Part shown: in pieces, positions 7,774 to 17,006 of the stretch
Numbering within the stretch: position 1 is the stretch's first letter
Layout: each line of letters begins with the position of its first letter
From: Patescibacteria group bacterium
GTDB taxonomy: Bacteria > Patescibacteriota > Minisyncoccia > Phycocordibacterales > PALSA-1337
DNA: 39,376 nt
Assembly (NCBI GenBank): GCA_028865615.1
Contig: JAGWJT010000003.1
Span: 1 to 39,376 of the forward strand
Reading direction: 5' to 3'
Notes under the pieces: model-generated
Databases searched by the model: none
What the model saw: only the letters and a program-made list of their open reading frames with translations
Told to the model about the DNA's origin: nothing
Translations under genes and position numbers: made by a program

Positions 7774-10700
7774 ATGAAACTCCTATCGGCGCGCGCTGTG
7801 CTTCTTGCATCATTCGTCTTGCTATGGTTGTTTGTCGGGGTACAGGGGGTATCTGCCGCCTCTGCTCCCGTATTATGTGCCAACTCCTCGGGTTTGAAAG
7901 GGTATATTGATGCAACGGGTCAATGTGCGGCAAATGCCGAAACAAATACGGCATTGAATGCGATGTATACTATCTCATTCGGTTCTTATCAATATGCGTA
8001 TACAGATGTTTACAATCCTTTCTCTATATACGCTATTCCAGGTTCCTATACTCCTTTTGTAACTTACCATGTCAGTGGTGCGCAGTTACTAGGCGGATAT
8101 AAGTTTCCGGCAGGAGGCGATGCGTATTCGATCCATGTAGGTTCTTTGAATATGTCGAACAATGCCAGTGTCATAGTTTCATGCGATCTTGGAAGCACCG
8201 TATCAGTTCCGGTAATACTTTCCAACCAATCGTCATATCCGCCTTCCGGCAACACTCTCACCGGTCCCGGTACATTCCTACCTACTTATGGTAATCCGAT
8301 TCAATCATGCGGAGGTCGGTATAGCGATACAACTATAAATCCTAATTATTACAGTCATGGAAATCTTACGTACACCCTTATACTTCCTACGGTAACGATT
8401 GCTACCACCTCAGCCCCAACTCTAACCGCCGCCTCGTACTCGTCTTCAAATCAAACGGTGATAGTGACAGGTAGTGGTTTTAGTGCAACGGGGAATACGG
8501 TACAGGTCAATGGCCCTTCAGGATCATACATATCTCAGACATCGACGAATGTTTCTAGCAACGGAACATCGTTGTCAGTTGTCTTACCGGCAAATTTTCC
8601 GACCGGCGTCTCAACCGTACAAGTGAAGGCGTCCGGTGGGACGACTTTTAGTAATATGGTTGGCTTTAGCATAGCTGCCTGCGTGGCTTTGGGCGGATCT
8701 GGACCGGACAAGATCGTATTCATGCGCGGCGATGGGTGGAATTCCAGCGACGGCGACTACCTCGCCCAAGTAAATGACATCATCAACAACGGCTTCAAGG
8801 CAATCGATCCTTTCAAGACGCACATCGGCCAGCTCTCGTTCTATGCGGATCTCGAAAAAGTGGATGAATTAATAGATGCAACAAGAGATTCTATCGTTAC
8901 CAATTCAAGTTGTGGAAGTTCCGCAATGGAGTATGTGTATATGTTTGGTTACAGGAGTACTGATTTCCCGCACGCTTTCGTTTATGAAAAAGGCGACAAA
9001 CTTGTCAATTTAAATATGCCGTTGATATCGTCGCAACCTATTTACAAGTCGAATTTGCCTTTTACTGTAATACACGAAAGCGGTCATGCGATAGGCAGTC
9101 TTCAAGATGAATATACTGCCGGAAGTTTTATAGATAAGCCAGCGCCCTCAGATTATAATGATGTGGTTGGCTATCCTAATGGTTCATTTGATATAAATAC
9201 AAACTGTAGTGCTGACCCATGGACTGACTACAGCTACGGCGGAAATATGTATGGAAGCGTTGATTCCACAACATGTTTTAAGGCGTTTTCTCCTGATGCC
9301 CAACAAATATATTATCGTCCAAGCAATGATAGTATCATGAATAGTTCAACTGTTAATCATAAATTCAACATCATCTCCTGCGGATATGTATTGGCGGCGA
9401 TCGATGGTCAAGCCCCGACCAAAGCCAACGCTTCTACTCACTGGCCGGAATGCAAAAATCTCGATACTGTCGGCAAAGACGAATTGCCCACGGTCGGGCC
9501 GCCGCCGGTGGTGGTGACGGTGGGAGGCGTGTTGACTACTGAAGACAGTGCTATATTTTCTTGGGTAGATCAACAATTGCCGACTTCAGTAGAGCAGGTT
9601 CGTATACCGGTCCCGGGCATTTCACCGGGCAATACCGAATGGTCTATACGTGACGCCATAAACAATGCTCTTGCCGGCCATCACCCCGTGATAGTCGTGG
9701 GTCATTCTCTGGGCGCATTCCTGGCATACGAAGTATCGTCTGAATATGCCGGGAAAGACGTCAAATTCATATATGTCGATCCCCCGTACAATTCGCCCAT
9801 GGTCAAACTTAGTGGCCTTTCTGCCATAGCGAATGCCGTCAAAAATGCCACCGATCTCTTATGGACCAACGGAGATTCTATTATCTTGGGGCATATCTAT
9901 TACCATAACGCTTTCGGTTATCCAAATCTTCCCAGTACAGCTCCCAACGGCAAAACCAATGCCGCTAATTTGACTCAATTGGCTACGGAATTGACGAGCG
10001 ACCTTGCGTCGGCGAGCGATAATCCTTCCGGCGGCAGTTTCGCATCGTCGCCCAACCCGTCTCTTTCGTCGCCGCCGAGCATTGCGGCTATCAACCCGTC
10101 TTCTGCCGGTCCGGGACAAAATGTTACTCTAACAGGTTCATTTGATCCGAACGGCAACGACGTATACATAACCAATACTGCCGATAACAGCGTTTATTAC
10201 AGCTTTTACGATGTTTTGCCTCAGAACGGCAATTCATCGCTCAGTTTCACTCTGCCCCAGGCTTTTGACTGGTCCGGCTCTCTGAGCGACACGGTACCGG
10301 GGACTTACACGGTCCAAGTTGCAGGATCCAACAGTCTGTGGGCAAATGCGGGCACCATAAACGTAACATCTTCAGCTTCATTGCCGCCGATCCCGACCGG
10401 CGTCGACTTCAATGCGAGCACAGGGGAAGGTCAAGTCACAGGATCTAACTTCTCGTCGACAGGCAACAGCGTCGGCCTCACCTTGGCGCCCGGCGCGGCG
10501 GCGTCGGCTCCCGGTTGGAACGCGGCTTCCGTATGGGATGCGGTAAAGCGCCTGCTCCAATCATTGTTCTCATTCAAGAAAGCGTCCGCCCAGACAACCA
10601 CCGCTCCCGCATATGTCATCCCGGGCTTGTCGAGCAGCGGCGGGACGATATCGTTCCAGGTGCCATCGAATGTGCCCAACGGAATATATACGGTATCAGT

Positions 10701-12849
10701 CCGATCGGCCAACACTGATTGGGTGACTACGTCGTATACGATCACGGTGACAGGGAACAGCGTGACAGCGCCCACGCCCACGCCCACCCCAACCACCGGG
10801 ATACCGACCCTCACATCGGCTTCGTTTTCTCCGAATACAAATACCATTACCGTGCAAGGTAGCGGCTTCAGTCCTTCCGGGAACTTCATACATATAACCG
10901 CTCTGGACGGTAAATATATCCAAGTAAACGGCAGTAGCTACTCCGCGATCTCCGCATCACAAGTCTTGCCGGCCGGAGGCGGGGCTTCGTTGAGCTACGC
11001 TTTTCCGCAAAATACAATCTTCCTACCGGGTACGTATTCGGTAGGAGCGGCCCAGGCAGCCGCCAATACAAGCGCCGGCACGTATAGCAATGCTCTTCAG
11101 TTTGTCGTCACTTCCACCTCCAGTGGAGTAGTCTCCAATTCCTCCGGTGCTCCGGCCGCTGTCTCCGCTACCCCGCACTATGCCTGCTCGCAGGGGACAC
11201 TCAATGCGGCCGACGGCACCTGCCTTGTGAGTACGACCAATACCATGAGCTACGGCGCGGCTTCCATAGCCAAGAGCTGCTCTAGCGGCTTCCAGAAAGT
11301 CGCTACCATGGACGCCTGCACACCCGTCTACGGATCAGGCTATGTGCCGCTCTCCCTCTTTTATTCATGCCCTTCAGGCGGGACGGTAGACTACGGTACA
11401 GGCTGGGTATATGAATCCTTGTCAGGTTCCATCAATGTCTCGTACTACAACTATAAGTGCACCACCAAGACTACTTCCACCAACACCGTCCAAGCCACCA
11501 TATCGTCATACTCATGTCCTACCGGATACACCCTGAACGCCTCGCACGGTTGCGACCTCAACCAAGGTCCGGTCAACCTCAAAGCTACCGCGCTTACCGG
11601 AACCAATGCCGGGAAGGTATCGCTCACATGGAGCAACAACAGCGTTCTCAACGTATCAGGTGTAGAGGTCGATCGCAGTACCTCCACCGATCCGACGACG
11701 TTTTCTGTGGCGGCTTCTCTCGGTTCGACCACCTCGTCATATACTGATTCATCTCTCATCCCGCTTGCCACCTACTACTACAGCGTGCGCCTGAAGTACC
11801 AGAACGGCAACTATTCCACGTCGACGAGCGTAGTATCGGTCACAACGTCCGCCGCATACACCCCGGCTCCGACATATCCGAGCATATCTTCCGGTGTAAA
11901 CGGCCAGATCAGCCTGTCATGGCACAATCCCACAGCTCCCAACTTGTCTGCCATATCGATATCCAGATCGACTTTGAGCACTTCAGGCTTTACGGGCATC
12001 GCCACCACCTCTGCCGCCACTGCCTATACAGACACAGGCCTCCTGCCAGCCAAGAGGTATTACTATCGCTTGAAAGCTTACTACTCAGTCGGACAGTATT
12101 CGGCATATAGCCCCAATAGCACTACGGTGAGCGCCGTCACCCTGACCCCTTCCAAGCCTGTAGCCTCCATACTGACCGCCTCTACGACGCCATCGTCCGT
12201 GACGGTGAAATGGACGGATGGCAGTCCGGGCATATCGTACTACTCCGTATCGGAGACTATCCCGACCCCGACTTTCCTGGGCTCCACCACGGCCAAGATA
12301 TATGCCGCCACCAGCCTTGATCCCTCAACCAAGTATTGCTTCTCCGTCCAGGCAGTGGTCAATTGGCAGAACGTTTCGGCTTCAAGCACGGCCGTATGCG
12401 CCACTACCAAGGCCGGTACGGTCGCTCCGCCCCCGGTGGCTACAACGACCTCGACTACAACCTCTACTACCACTACGCCGTCAAACTCTCCGGTTCAGAC
12501 AAGTACAGAGTCATCATATCCTTCCAACTACTATCCCGCCCCAGCACCTTCTCCGACCTCGAACCCGCTGTCACCCAACCCTTCTCCTTCACCCAGTCCA
12601 TCCCCCACATCATCGCCGTCGCCGACCCCGTCTCCGTCACCAAGCCCGTCGCCAAGCCCCTCTCCGACTCCCATATCGCCACCTACTCAGTCCCCGGCAT
12701 CATCCCCGTCTCCTTCTCCCAGCCCCAGCCAGAGCTCTGCCCCCATAGAGTCATCGCCGGTATCTTCTCCCCAATCTTTCCAGGCGGACAACTACAGCTT
12801 CACCGCCGCGGTCATCGACTTCCTGAAGGCGCTCATAGGGTGGCACTAG
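7774..12849 (+). CDS. giant multidomain secreted protein: Peptidase_M64-like zinc motif, alpha/beta-hydrolase-like GHSLG segment, IPT/TIG-like and fibronectin III-like repeats, Pro/Ser-rich stalk
   Basis: Signal peptide at N-term; HESGHAIGSLQDEY (9073-9114), VIVVGHSLGAF (around 9700), repeated SSSNQTVIVTGSGFSATGN IPT-type motifs, fn3-type YYYSVRLKY / YYYRLKAYY, PSPSPSP tail. Confidence 0.85.
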   Translation: MKLLSARAVLLASFVLLWLFVGVQGVSAASAPVLCANSSGLKGYIDATGQCAANAETNTALNAMYTISFGSYQYAYTDVYNPFSIYAIPGSYTPFVTYHVSGAQLLGGYKFPAGGDAYSIHVGSLNMSNNASVIVSCDLGSTVSVPVILSNQSSYPPSGNTLTGPGTFLPTYGNPIQSCGGRYSDTTINPNYYSHGNLTYTLILPTVTIATTSAPTLTAASYSSSNQTVIVTGSGFSATGNTVQVNGPSGSYISQTSTNVSSNGTSLSVVLPANFPTGVSTVQVKASGGTTFSNMVGFSIAACVALGGSGPDKIVFMRGDGWNSSDGDYLAQVNDIINNGFKAIDPFKTHIGQLSFYADLEKVDELIDATRDSIVTNSSCGSSAMEYVYMFGYRSTDFPHAFVYEKGDKLVNLNMPLISSQPIYKSNLPFTVIHESGHAIGSLQDEYTAGSFIDKPAPSDYNDVVGYPNGSFDINTNCSADPWTDYSYGGNMYGSVDSTTCFKAFSPDAQQIYYRPSNDSIMNSSTVNHKFNIISCGYVLAAIDGQAPTKANASTHWPECKNLDTVGKDELPTVGPPPVVVTVGGVLTTEDSAIFSWVDQQLPTSVEQVRIPVPGISPGNTEWSIRDAINNALAGHHPVIVVGHSLGAFLAYEVSSEYAGKDVKFIYVDPPYNSPMVKLSGLSAIANAVKNATDLLWTNGDSIILGHIYYHNAFGYPNLPSTAPNGKTNAANLTQLATELTSDLASASDNPSGGSFASSPNPSLSSPPSIAAINPSSAGPGQNVTLTGSFDPNGNDVYITNTADNSVYYSFYDVLPQNGNSSLSFTLPQAFDWSGSLSDTVPGTYTVQVAGSNSLWANAGTINVTSSASLPPIPTGVDFNASTGEGQVTGSNFSSTGNSVGLTLAPGAAASAPGWNAASVWDAVKRLLQSLFSFKKASAQTTTAPAYVIPGLSSSGGTISFQVPSNVPNGIYTVSVRSANTDWVTTSYTITVTGNSVTAPTPTPTPTTGIPTLTSASFSPNTNTITVQGSGFSPSGNFIHITALDGKYIQVNGSSYSAISASQVLPAGGGASLSYAFPQNTIFLPGTYSVGAAQAAANTSAGTYSNALQFVVTSTSSGVVSNSSGAPAAVSATPHYACSQGTLNAADGTCLVSTTNTMSYGAASIAKSCSSGFQKVATMDACTPVYGSGYVPLSLFYSCPSGGTVDYGTGWVYESLSGSINVSYYNYKCTTKTTSTNTVQATISSYSCPTGYTLNASHGCDLNQGPVNLKATALTGTNAGKVSLTWSNNSVLNVSGVEVDRSTSTDPTTFSVAASLGSTTSSYTDSSLIPLATYYYSVRLKYQNGNYSTSTSVVSVTTSAAYTPAPTYPSISSGVNGQISLSWHNPTAPNLSAISISRSTLSTSGFTGIATTSAATAYTDTGLLPAKRYYYRLKAYYSVGQYSAYSPNSTTVSAVTLTPSKPVASILTASTTPSSVTVKWTDGSPGISYYSVSETIPTPTFLGSTTAKIYAATSLDPSTKYCFSVQAVVNWQNVSASSTAVCATTKAGTVAPPPVATTTSTTTSTTTTPSNSPVQTSTESSYPSNYYPAPAPSPTSNPLSPNPSPSPSPSPTSSPSPTPSPSPSPSPSPSPTPISPPTQSPASSPSPSPSPSQSSAPIESSPVSSPQSFQADNYSFTAAVIDFLKALIGWH

Positions 12850-12909
12850 GAACGCATCAAAGGGCGTCCAGTGCGCGACAATGCCGGCCCGATCTGCTAT
12901 CTTTGAGGC

Positions 12910-13917
12910 ATGAATGGGGAAGGAGAACCAACCATATTATCCGGCCTTGTCGCCAGGGACCGCTTGAAAGGCGAGCTCATCGAGCGTATCTCGGGCCTCA
13001 AGGCAACAGGGATGACGCCTGCCCTGGCTATCATCCAAGCCGGCGATCGGGCCGATACGACTTCATATGTGGATAGCAAGAAAAGATTCGCGGCAGGCAT
13101 CGGCGCGGATGTCCGGCATGTTCATATGGATGCGGATGCCCGACAAGAGGATGTCATAGGTCATATCAAAACCTTGAATGCCGACAGGTCTGTCCATGGG
13201 ATCATAGTCCAATTGCCGTTGCCCGAAGGGTTGGATCGCGACGCGGCCATGGCCGCCATCGATCCCGCCAAAGACGCCGACGGGTTGGCTCCGACCAATG
13301 TAGCTATATGGTCGGCCGGCGGCTCCCATGTCGTTTGGCCGGCTACGGCTAGAGGGGTGGGGGAGCTTCTGGATTTCTACGACATAGTCTTGAAAGGCAA
13401 GAATGTCTGTGTCATCGGCCGATCGGCATTGGTGGGGGCGCCGGTAGCCGCATTGTGCCGCGCCAAAGGGGCTATAGTGACAGTGTGCCATTCCAAGACC
13501 GGAGACCTGAAGAAAGAAACCCTGGCCGCAGACGTCATCATATCCGCCGTCGGTAAGCCGGGGCTTGTGACGGTTGACCATGTGAAGCCGGGACAGGTGA
13601 TCGTCGACATAGGTATCAGTGAGGTCGGTGCCGACCATCAGTCGAAGAACATTTCGCAGGAATTTTCCAGCGAGAAAATTCCGAGACATAGGGCGAGCCC
13701 TGCAGGGCCCGACCCGTGTTCTGAGACTGATGGTCGGCACCGACCCGGCCGCTCGCAACCGAAGCGCAACCTCATAGGAGATGTCGATTTCAAAGCGGTC
13801 AAGGCTGTCTTGGGGCCCAATGGAGCCATTTCGCCGGTGCCCGGCGGTGTCGGTCCCATGACCGTCCTAGCCCTGTTCGAAAACTTGGCGGATTTATGTG
13901 ATAGAATGTCATCGTAA
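12910..13917 (+). CDS. folD: bifunctional methylenetetrahydrofolate dehydrogenase/methenyltetrahydrofolate cyclohydrolase, with a ~45 aa insertion
   Basis: TTSYVDSKKRFAAGIGADV, VQLPLPEGLD, PVPGGVGPMTVLALFENL; insertion between VDIGISEV and NLIGDVDF. Confidence 0.93.
   Translation: MNGEGEPTILSGLVARDRLKGELIERISGLKATGMTPALAIIQAGDRADTTSYVDSKKRFAAGIGADVRHVHMDADARQEDVIGHIKTLNADRSVHGIIVQLPLPEGLDRDAAMAAIDPAKDADGLAPTNVAIWSAGGSHVVWPATARGVGELLDFYDIVLKGKNVCVIGRSALVGAPVAALCRAKGAIVTVCHSKTGDLKKETLAADVIISAVGKPGLVTVDHVKPGQVIVDIGISEVGADHQSKNISQEFSSEKIPRHRASPAGPDPCSETDGRHRPGRSQPKRNLIGDVDFKAVKAVLGPNGAISPVPGGVGPMTVLALFENLADLCDRMSS
13623..13745. repeat. 123 bp palindromic element inserted in frame in folD
   Basis: 21 bp perfect terminal inverted repeat GGTCGGTGCCGACCATCAGTC (13623-13643) / GACTGATGGTCGGCACCGACC (13725-13745), plus internal GGAATTTTC/GAAAATTCC hairpin and GCCCTGCAGGGC palindrome. 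Confidence 0.9.
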
Positions 13918-13953
13918 TATCATTTATAAGCAGCTATAAAACATAAACACAAC

Positions 13954-14787
13954 ATGAACGCCCCAGCCAAATTTTGGAATGCCGCCACTATATTTGTCTT
14001 CGTCCTCATAGCCTCAGCCGCCGTATGCATGATAGCCGTTTTGAAGTCCATCAATTATATAGGCACTAACCGCAATCAGACCAATACCATCAGCGTCCAA
14101 GGTACCGGAGATGCATTGGCTACACCAGACGTGGCCACGTTCAGTTTTACCCTTTCTGATACGGAAAAGACCGTAGCTGCCGCTCAGGCCAAAGTGACCG
14201 CCGCTGAAAATTCGGCCCTCAAAGTGGTCCGTGACGCAGGCGTGGCGGACAAGGACATTCAGACCGCTTCATACACCATCAATCCGCATTACACTTACCA
14301 GAACGCCATTTGTCCTCAGCCGGCTGTGTACAATGCTTCGTCCGGTGTATCCGGCGCTTCTTCCGTCGCATATTGCCCTCCCGGCAAACAAACTCTGACA
14401 GGTTATGACGTCTCCGAAACTATCCAGATCAAATTGCGCGACCTATCCAAGGCCGGTTCGCTCTTGACCGCCCTAGGTGCGGCCGGCGTGAGCAATCTGA
14501 ACGGTCCGAATTTCACAGTGGACAACCCCGATAGCGTCCAGGCCGAGGCCCGCGCTAAGGCTATTGCCGACGCCAAAACGAAGGCGGACGAATTGGCCAA
14601 AGAGCTCGGTGTGACGATAGTGGGCGTGACCAGCTTCTATGAGAACAACGGCCCCATGCCCGTATATGCCAAGATGTTGGGTGCAGGCGCTGCCGCTCCG
14701 GAATCCGCCGCCACACCGTCTCCGTCCGTGCCGTCCGGCGAGCAGAAAGTGACGGATAGCGTGACTATCACGTACGAGATAAGGTAG
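13954..14787 (+). CDS. SIMPL (DUF541) domain protein
   Basis: ISVQGTGDALATPDVATFSFTLSDTEKTVAAAQ, TASYTINPHYTY, GYDVSETIQIKLRDLSKAG. Confidence 0.87.
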   Translation: MNAPAKFWNAATIFVFVLIASAAVCMIAVLKSINYIGTNRNQTNTISVQGTGDALATPDVATFSFTLSDTEKTVAAAQAKVTAAENSALKVVRDAGVADKDIQTASYTINPHYTYQNAICPQPAVYNASSGVSGASSVAYCPPGKQTLTGYDVSETIQIKLRDLSKAGSLLTALGAAGVSNLNGPNFTVDNPDSVQAEARAKAIADAKTKADELAKELGVTIVGVTSFYENNGPMPVYAKMLGAGAAAPESAATPSPSVPSGEQKVTDSVTITYEIR

Positions 14788-14943
14788 AAATTAGTGCTTG
14801 GGATTTGTTTAGAAATTAGGTCAATTAGATCAACTAGAAATTTTTCAGGCGCTTGCGCTTTTGGCACCGGGCGTGCTACTATGGGGGCGTTACCGGCCCC
14901 GCAGGGGTTTTTTAATAGGAAAAGGCCGTAGGCCATTCATGTC

Positions 14944-15126
14944 ATGAATAGATTCGCAAATTACATCAAAGACACGCGTGCCGAGATGAACCACGTCAAC
15001 TGGCCGACCAGGCAGGAGACCGTCAGGTTCACTCTATTGGTCATAGCCGTATCTATAGGAGTTGCCGTGCTTCTCGGCGTATGTGATTTCGTCTTTTCCA
15101 GATTGCTCACCTTGCTTATCCCGTAG
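14944..15126 (+). CDS. secE: preprotein translocase subunit SecE
   Basis: 60 aa, YIKDTRAEMNHVNWPTRQETVRFTLLVI; upstream of nusG. Confidence 0.92.
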   Translation: MNRFANYIKDTRAEMNHVNWPTRQETVRFTLLVIAVSIGVAVLLGVCDFVFSRLLTLLIP

Positions 15127-15180
15127 ATGTCATTATTATTCGTAGCATTCGCATAAATTCGTTGATTCGTATTATATATC

Positions 15181-15726
15181 ATGGCCAAACAACAGATAAC
15201 AGGCGAGCGCAATTGGTACGCCATACATACGTATGCGGGCTATGAGAACGCGGTCGCCCGCAACCTGAAACAGCGCATAGAGTCGCTCGGCATGGAGGAC
15301 AAGATATTCGCGGTCATCGTCCCGACCGAAAAGAAGATCAAGGTCAAGAGCGGCAAACGCGTCGAGGAAGAGGAGAAGATATACCCGGGCTACGTCCTGG
15401 TGGAGATGATAGTGACCGATGATAGCTGGTATGTGGTTCGGAACACCCCTCGCGTGACAGGTTTCGTCGGTTCCGGCCTCTATCCGGTGCCTCTGGAGAA
15501 GGCCGAAGTCGATTCGCTCTTTGCCCGCATGAATAAGGCGGAGACCGAACATGCCATAGACTTGACGGCCGGCGATCTGGTCAAGGTCACGGACGGTCCG
15601 TTCAAGGACTTTGAGGGCAAGGTAGGGGAAGTGGACACCCAGCGCGGCAAGATCAAAGTCCTGGTCTCCATGTTCGGCCGCGAGACGCCTGTGGAGCTGG
15701 ACTTCTTGCAAGTGAAGAAGGTTTAA
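15181..15726 (+). CDS. nusG: transcription termination/antitermination protein NusG
   Basis: WYAIHTYAGYENAVARNLKQRIES, KIYPGYVLVEMIVTDDSWYVVRNTPRVTGFVG, GPFKDFEGKVGEVD. Confidence 0.97.
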   Translation: MAKQQITGERNWYAIHTYAGYENAVARNLKQRIESLGMEDKIFAVIVPTEKKIKVKSGKRVEEEEKIYPGYVLVEMIVTDDSWYVVRNTPRVTGFVGSGLYPVPLEKAEVDSLFARMNKAETEHAIDLTAGDLVKVTDGPFKDFEGKVGEVDTQRGKIKVLVSMFGRETPVELDFLQVKKV

Positions 15727-15757
15727 GTATAATACGAATCTACGAATATAAACTCAA

Positions 15758-16180
15758 ATGGCAAAAAAGATAATCAAAAAAGTGAAAGTGATCGCTCCGG
15801 CTGGCAAGGCTACGCCTGCGCCTCCGCTCGGACCTACTCTCGGTCAGGCCGGCGTCAACATAGGCGATTTCACCAAGAAGTTCAACGACGCCACCAAGGC
15901 CATGGGCAATGACATGATCCCGGTCGTCATAACAGTCTACGAAGACAGGACTTACGATTTCAAGCTCAAGACTCCTCCTACTTCGAGCCTCATCCTGAAG
16001 GCCATCGGCAAAGAGAAGGGTAGCGGCAAGCCGAACCTATCGAAAGTAGGCACGATGACCAGGGCTCAACTCAAAGAGATAGCGGAACGCAAGATGCCTG
16101 ACCTGAACGCCAACGACGTCGAGGCGGCCATGAAGGTCGTGGCGGGCACGGCTAGGCAGATGGGAGTAGAAGTTAAGTAA
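15758..16180 (+). CDS. rplK: 50S ribosomal protein L11
   Basis: [54 protein letters not shown]. Confidence 0.97.
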   Translation: MAKKIIKKVKVIAPAGKATPAPPLGPTLGQAGVNIGDFTKKFNDATKAMGNDMIPVVITVYEDRTYDFKLKTPPTSSLILKAIGKEKGSGKPNLSKVGTMTRAQLKEIAERKMPDLNANDVEAAMKVVAGTARQMGVEVK

Positions 16181-16183
16181 AAC

Positions 16184-16402
16184 GCAGCACGGAGAAAGGC
16201 GAATAACCATCACGCAAAGTGCTTTTGTGGTTACCTGTCTCAGGCGGTGATTGTTGCGTGATGGTTATTCGCCTTTCTCCGTGCTGCTTGTACAAAACAC
16301 CCAAGCGGATGTTTCCGAATGACGACGCAACGTGGCACCCCTGACGTGGATAACCACAAAAGCACTTTGCATCGGAATGAGGGAATATCCGCTTGGGTGT
16401 TT
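16184..16402. repeat. composite nested inverted-repeat region downstream of rplK
   Basis: 34 bp perfect inverted repeat 16184-16217/16254-16287; 16 bp perfect inverted repeat 16295-16310/16387-16402; 20 bp cross inverted repeat 16214-16233/16351-16370. Confidence 0.9.
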
Positions 16403-16419
16403 CCAGTATGGCCACGATC

Positions 16420-16923
16420 CTACTTCACAGGGAAATCGACGTCGTATTCGAGCAGTAGGGTGCCATTCTCGGCTTGGCCGGCGCTTTTGAGCTTCAAGGC
16501 ATAGTGCATCTCATCGTCGAAAAGGCGCATGCCCTTGCCGAAGACGAGCGGCTCTATCGTGAGATATATCTTGCCGACCACGCCCGCCTTCATGAACATG
16601 GTATAGATATGCGAGCCGCCGCATACGGCAACCTCCTTGAATCCGCGGCTTTCCAATTCTTGCAATAGCTCCAATGGCGGTTTTTGGGTCGTCTCTACGC
16701 CCTCGAACGTCTTGTCGTGCGAATATACGATGTTCAGGCGTTCCTTGAGCGGCTTGCCTATGGTGGCGTAAGTCTTCGAGCCCATGACGACTACGCCGGC
16801 CTTCTTGGAGAGCTCTATGAAGCGCTTTTTGTCTTCCTTGGATGTCCAGCCAAAAGGCGAGTGGGCATCATCCTTGGCTATATACCCGTCCGCCGTCATG
16901 GCCGCTATGAGGAAACATTTCAT
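16420..16923 (-). CDS. dihydrofolate reductase / RibD C-terminal-like protein
   Basis: MKCFLIAAMTADGYIAKDDAHSPFGWTSKEDKKRF, VVMGSKTYATIGKPLKERLNIV, VCGGSHIYTMFMKAGVV. Confidence 0.85.
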   Translation of the reverse strand: MKCFLIAAMTADGYIAKDDAHSPFGWTSKEDKKRFIELSKKAGVVVMGSKTYATIGKPLKERLNIVYSHDKTFEGVETTQKPPLELLQELESRGFKEVAVCGGSHIYTMFMKAGVVGKIYLTIEPLVFGKGMRLFDDEMHYALKLKSAGQAENGTLLLEYDVDFPVK

Positions 16924-17006
16924 GTCTCCATTCTACATCATTCCGCTACAGGTTTCAGCTGTTGTCATCATTGTTTTTAGTTGGCGCAGGGTTATAATCT
17001 AAAGCC

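Noticed and set aside
12541-12760. Possible CRISPR-like or minisatellite repeat in CCCAGTCCATCC-type sequence
   Set aside because: It is coding low complexity (PSPSPSP stalk), without spacers.
12218-13076. + strand ORFs 12218-12748 and 12336-13076
   Set aside because: Out-of-frame reads of the Pro/Ser/Thr-rich stalk of the giant gene (Arg/Pro-rich low complexity); the second also overlaps folD.
14785-14850. ATTAGGTCAATTAGATCAACTAGAAAT as another heptamer element
   Set aside because: Period is about 9 and units are degenerate; too weak to group with the four-heptamer elements.
14890-14915. CCCCGCAGGGGTTTTTT upstream of secE as a terminator
   Set aside because: Only a 4 bp core stem; possible but too weak to list as a feature.
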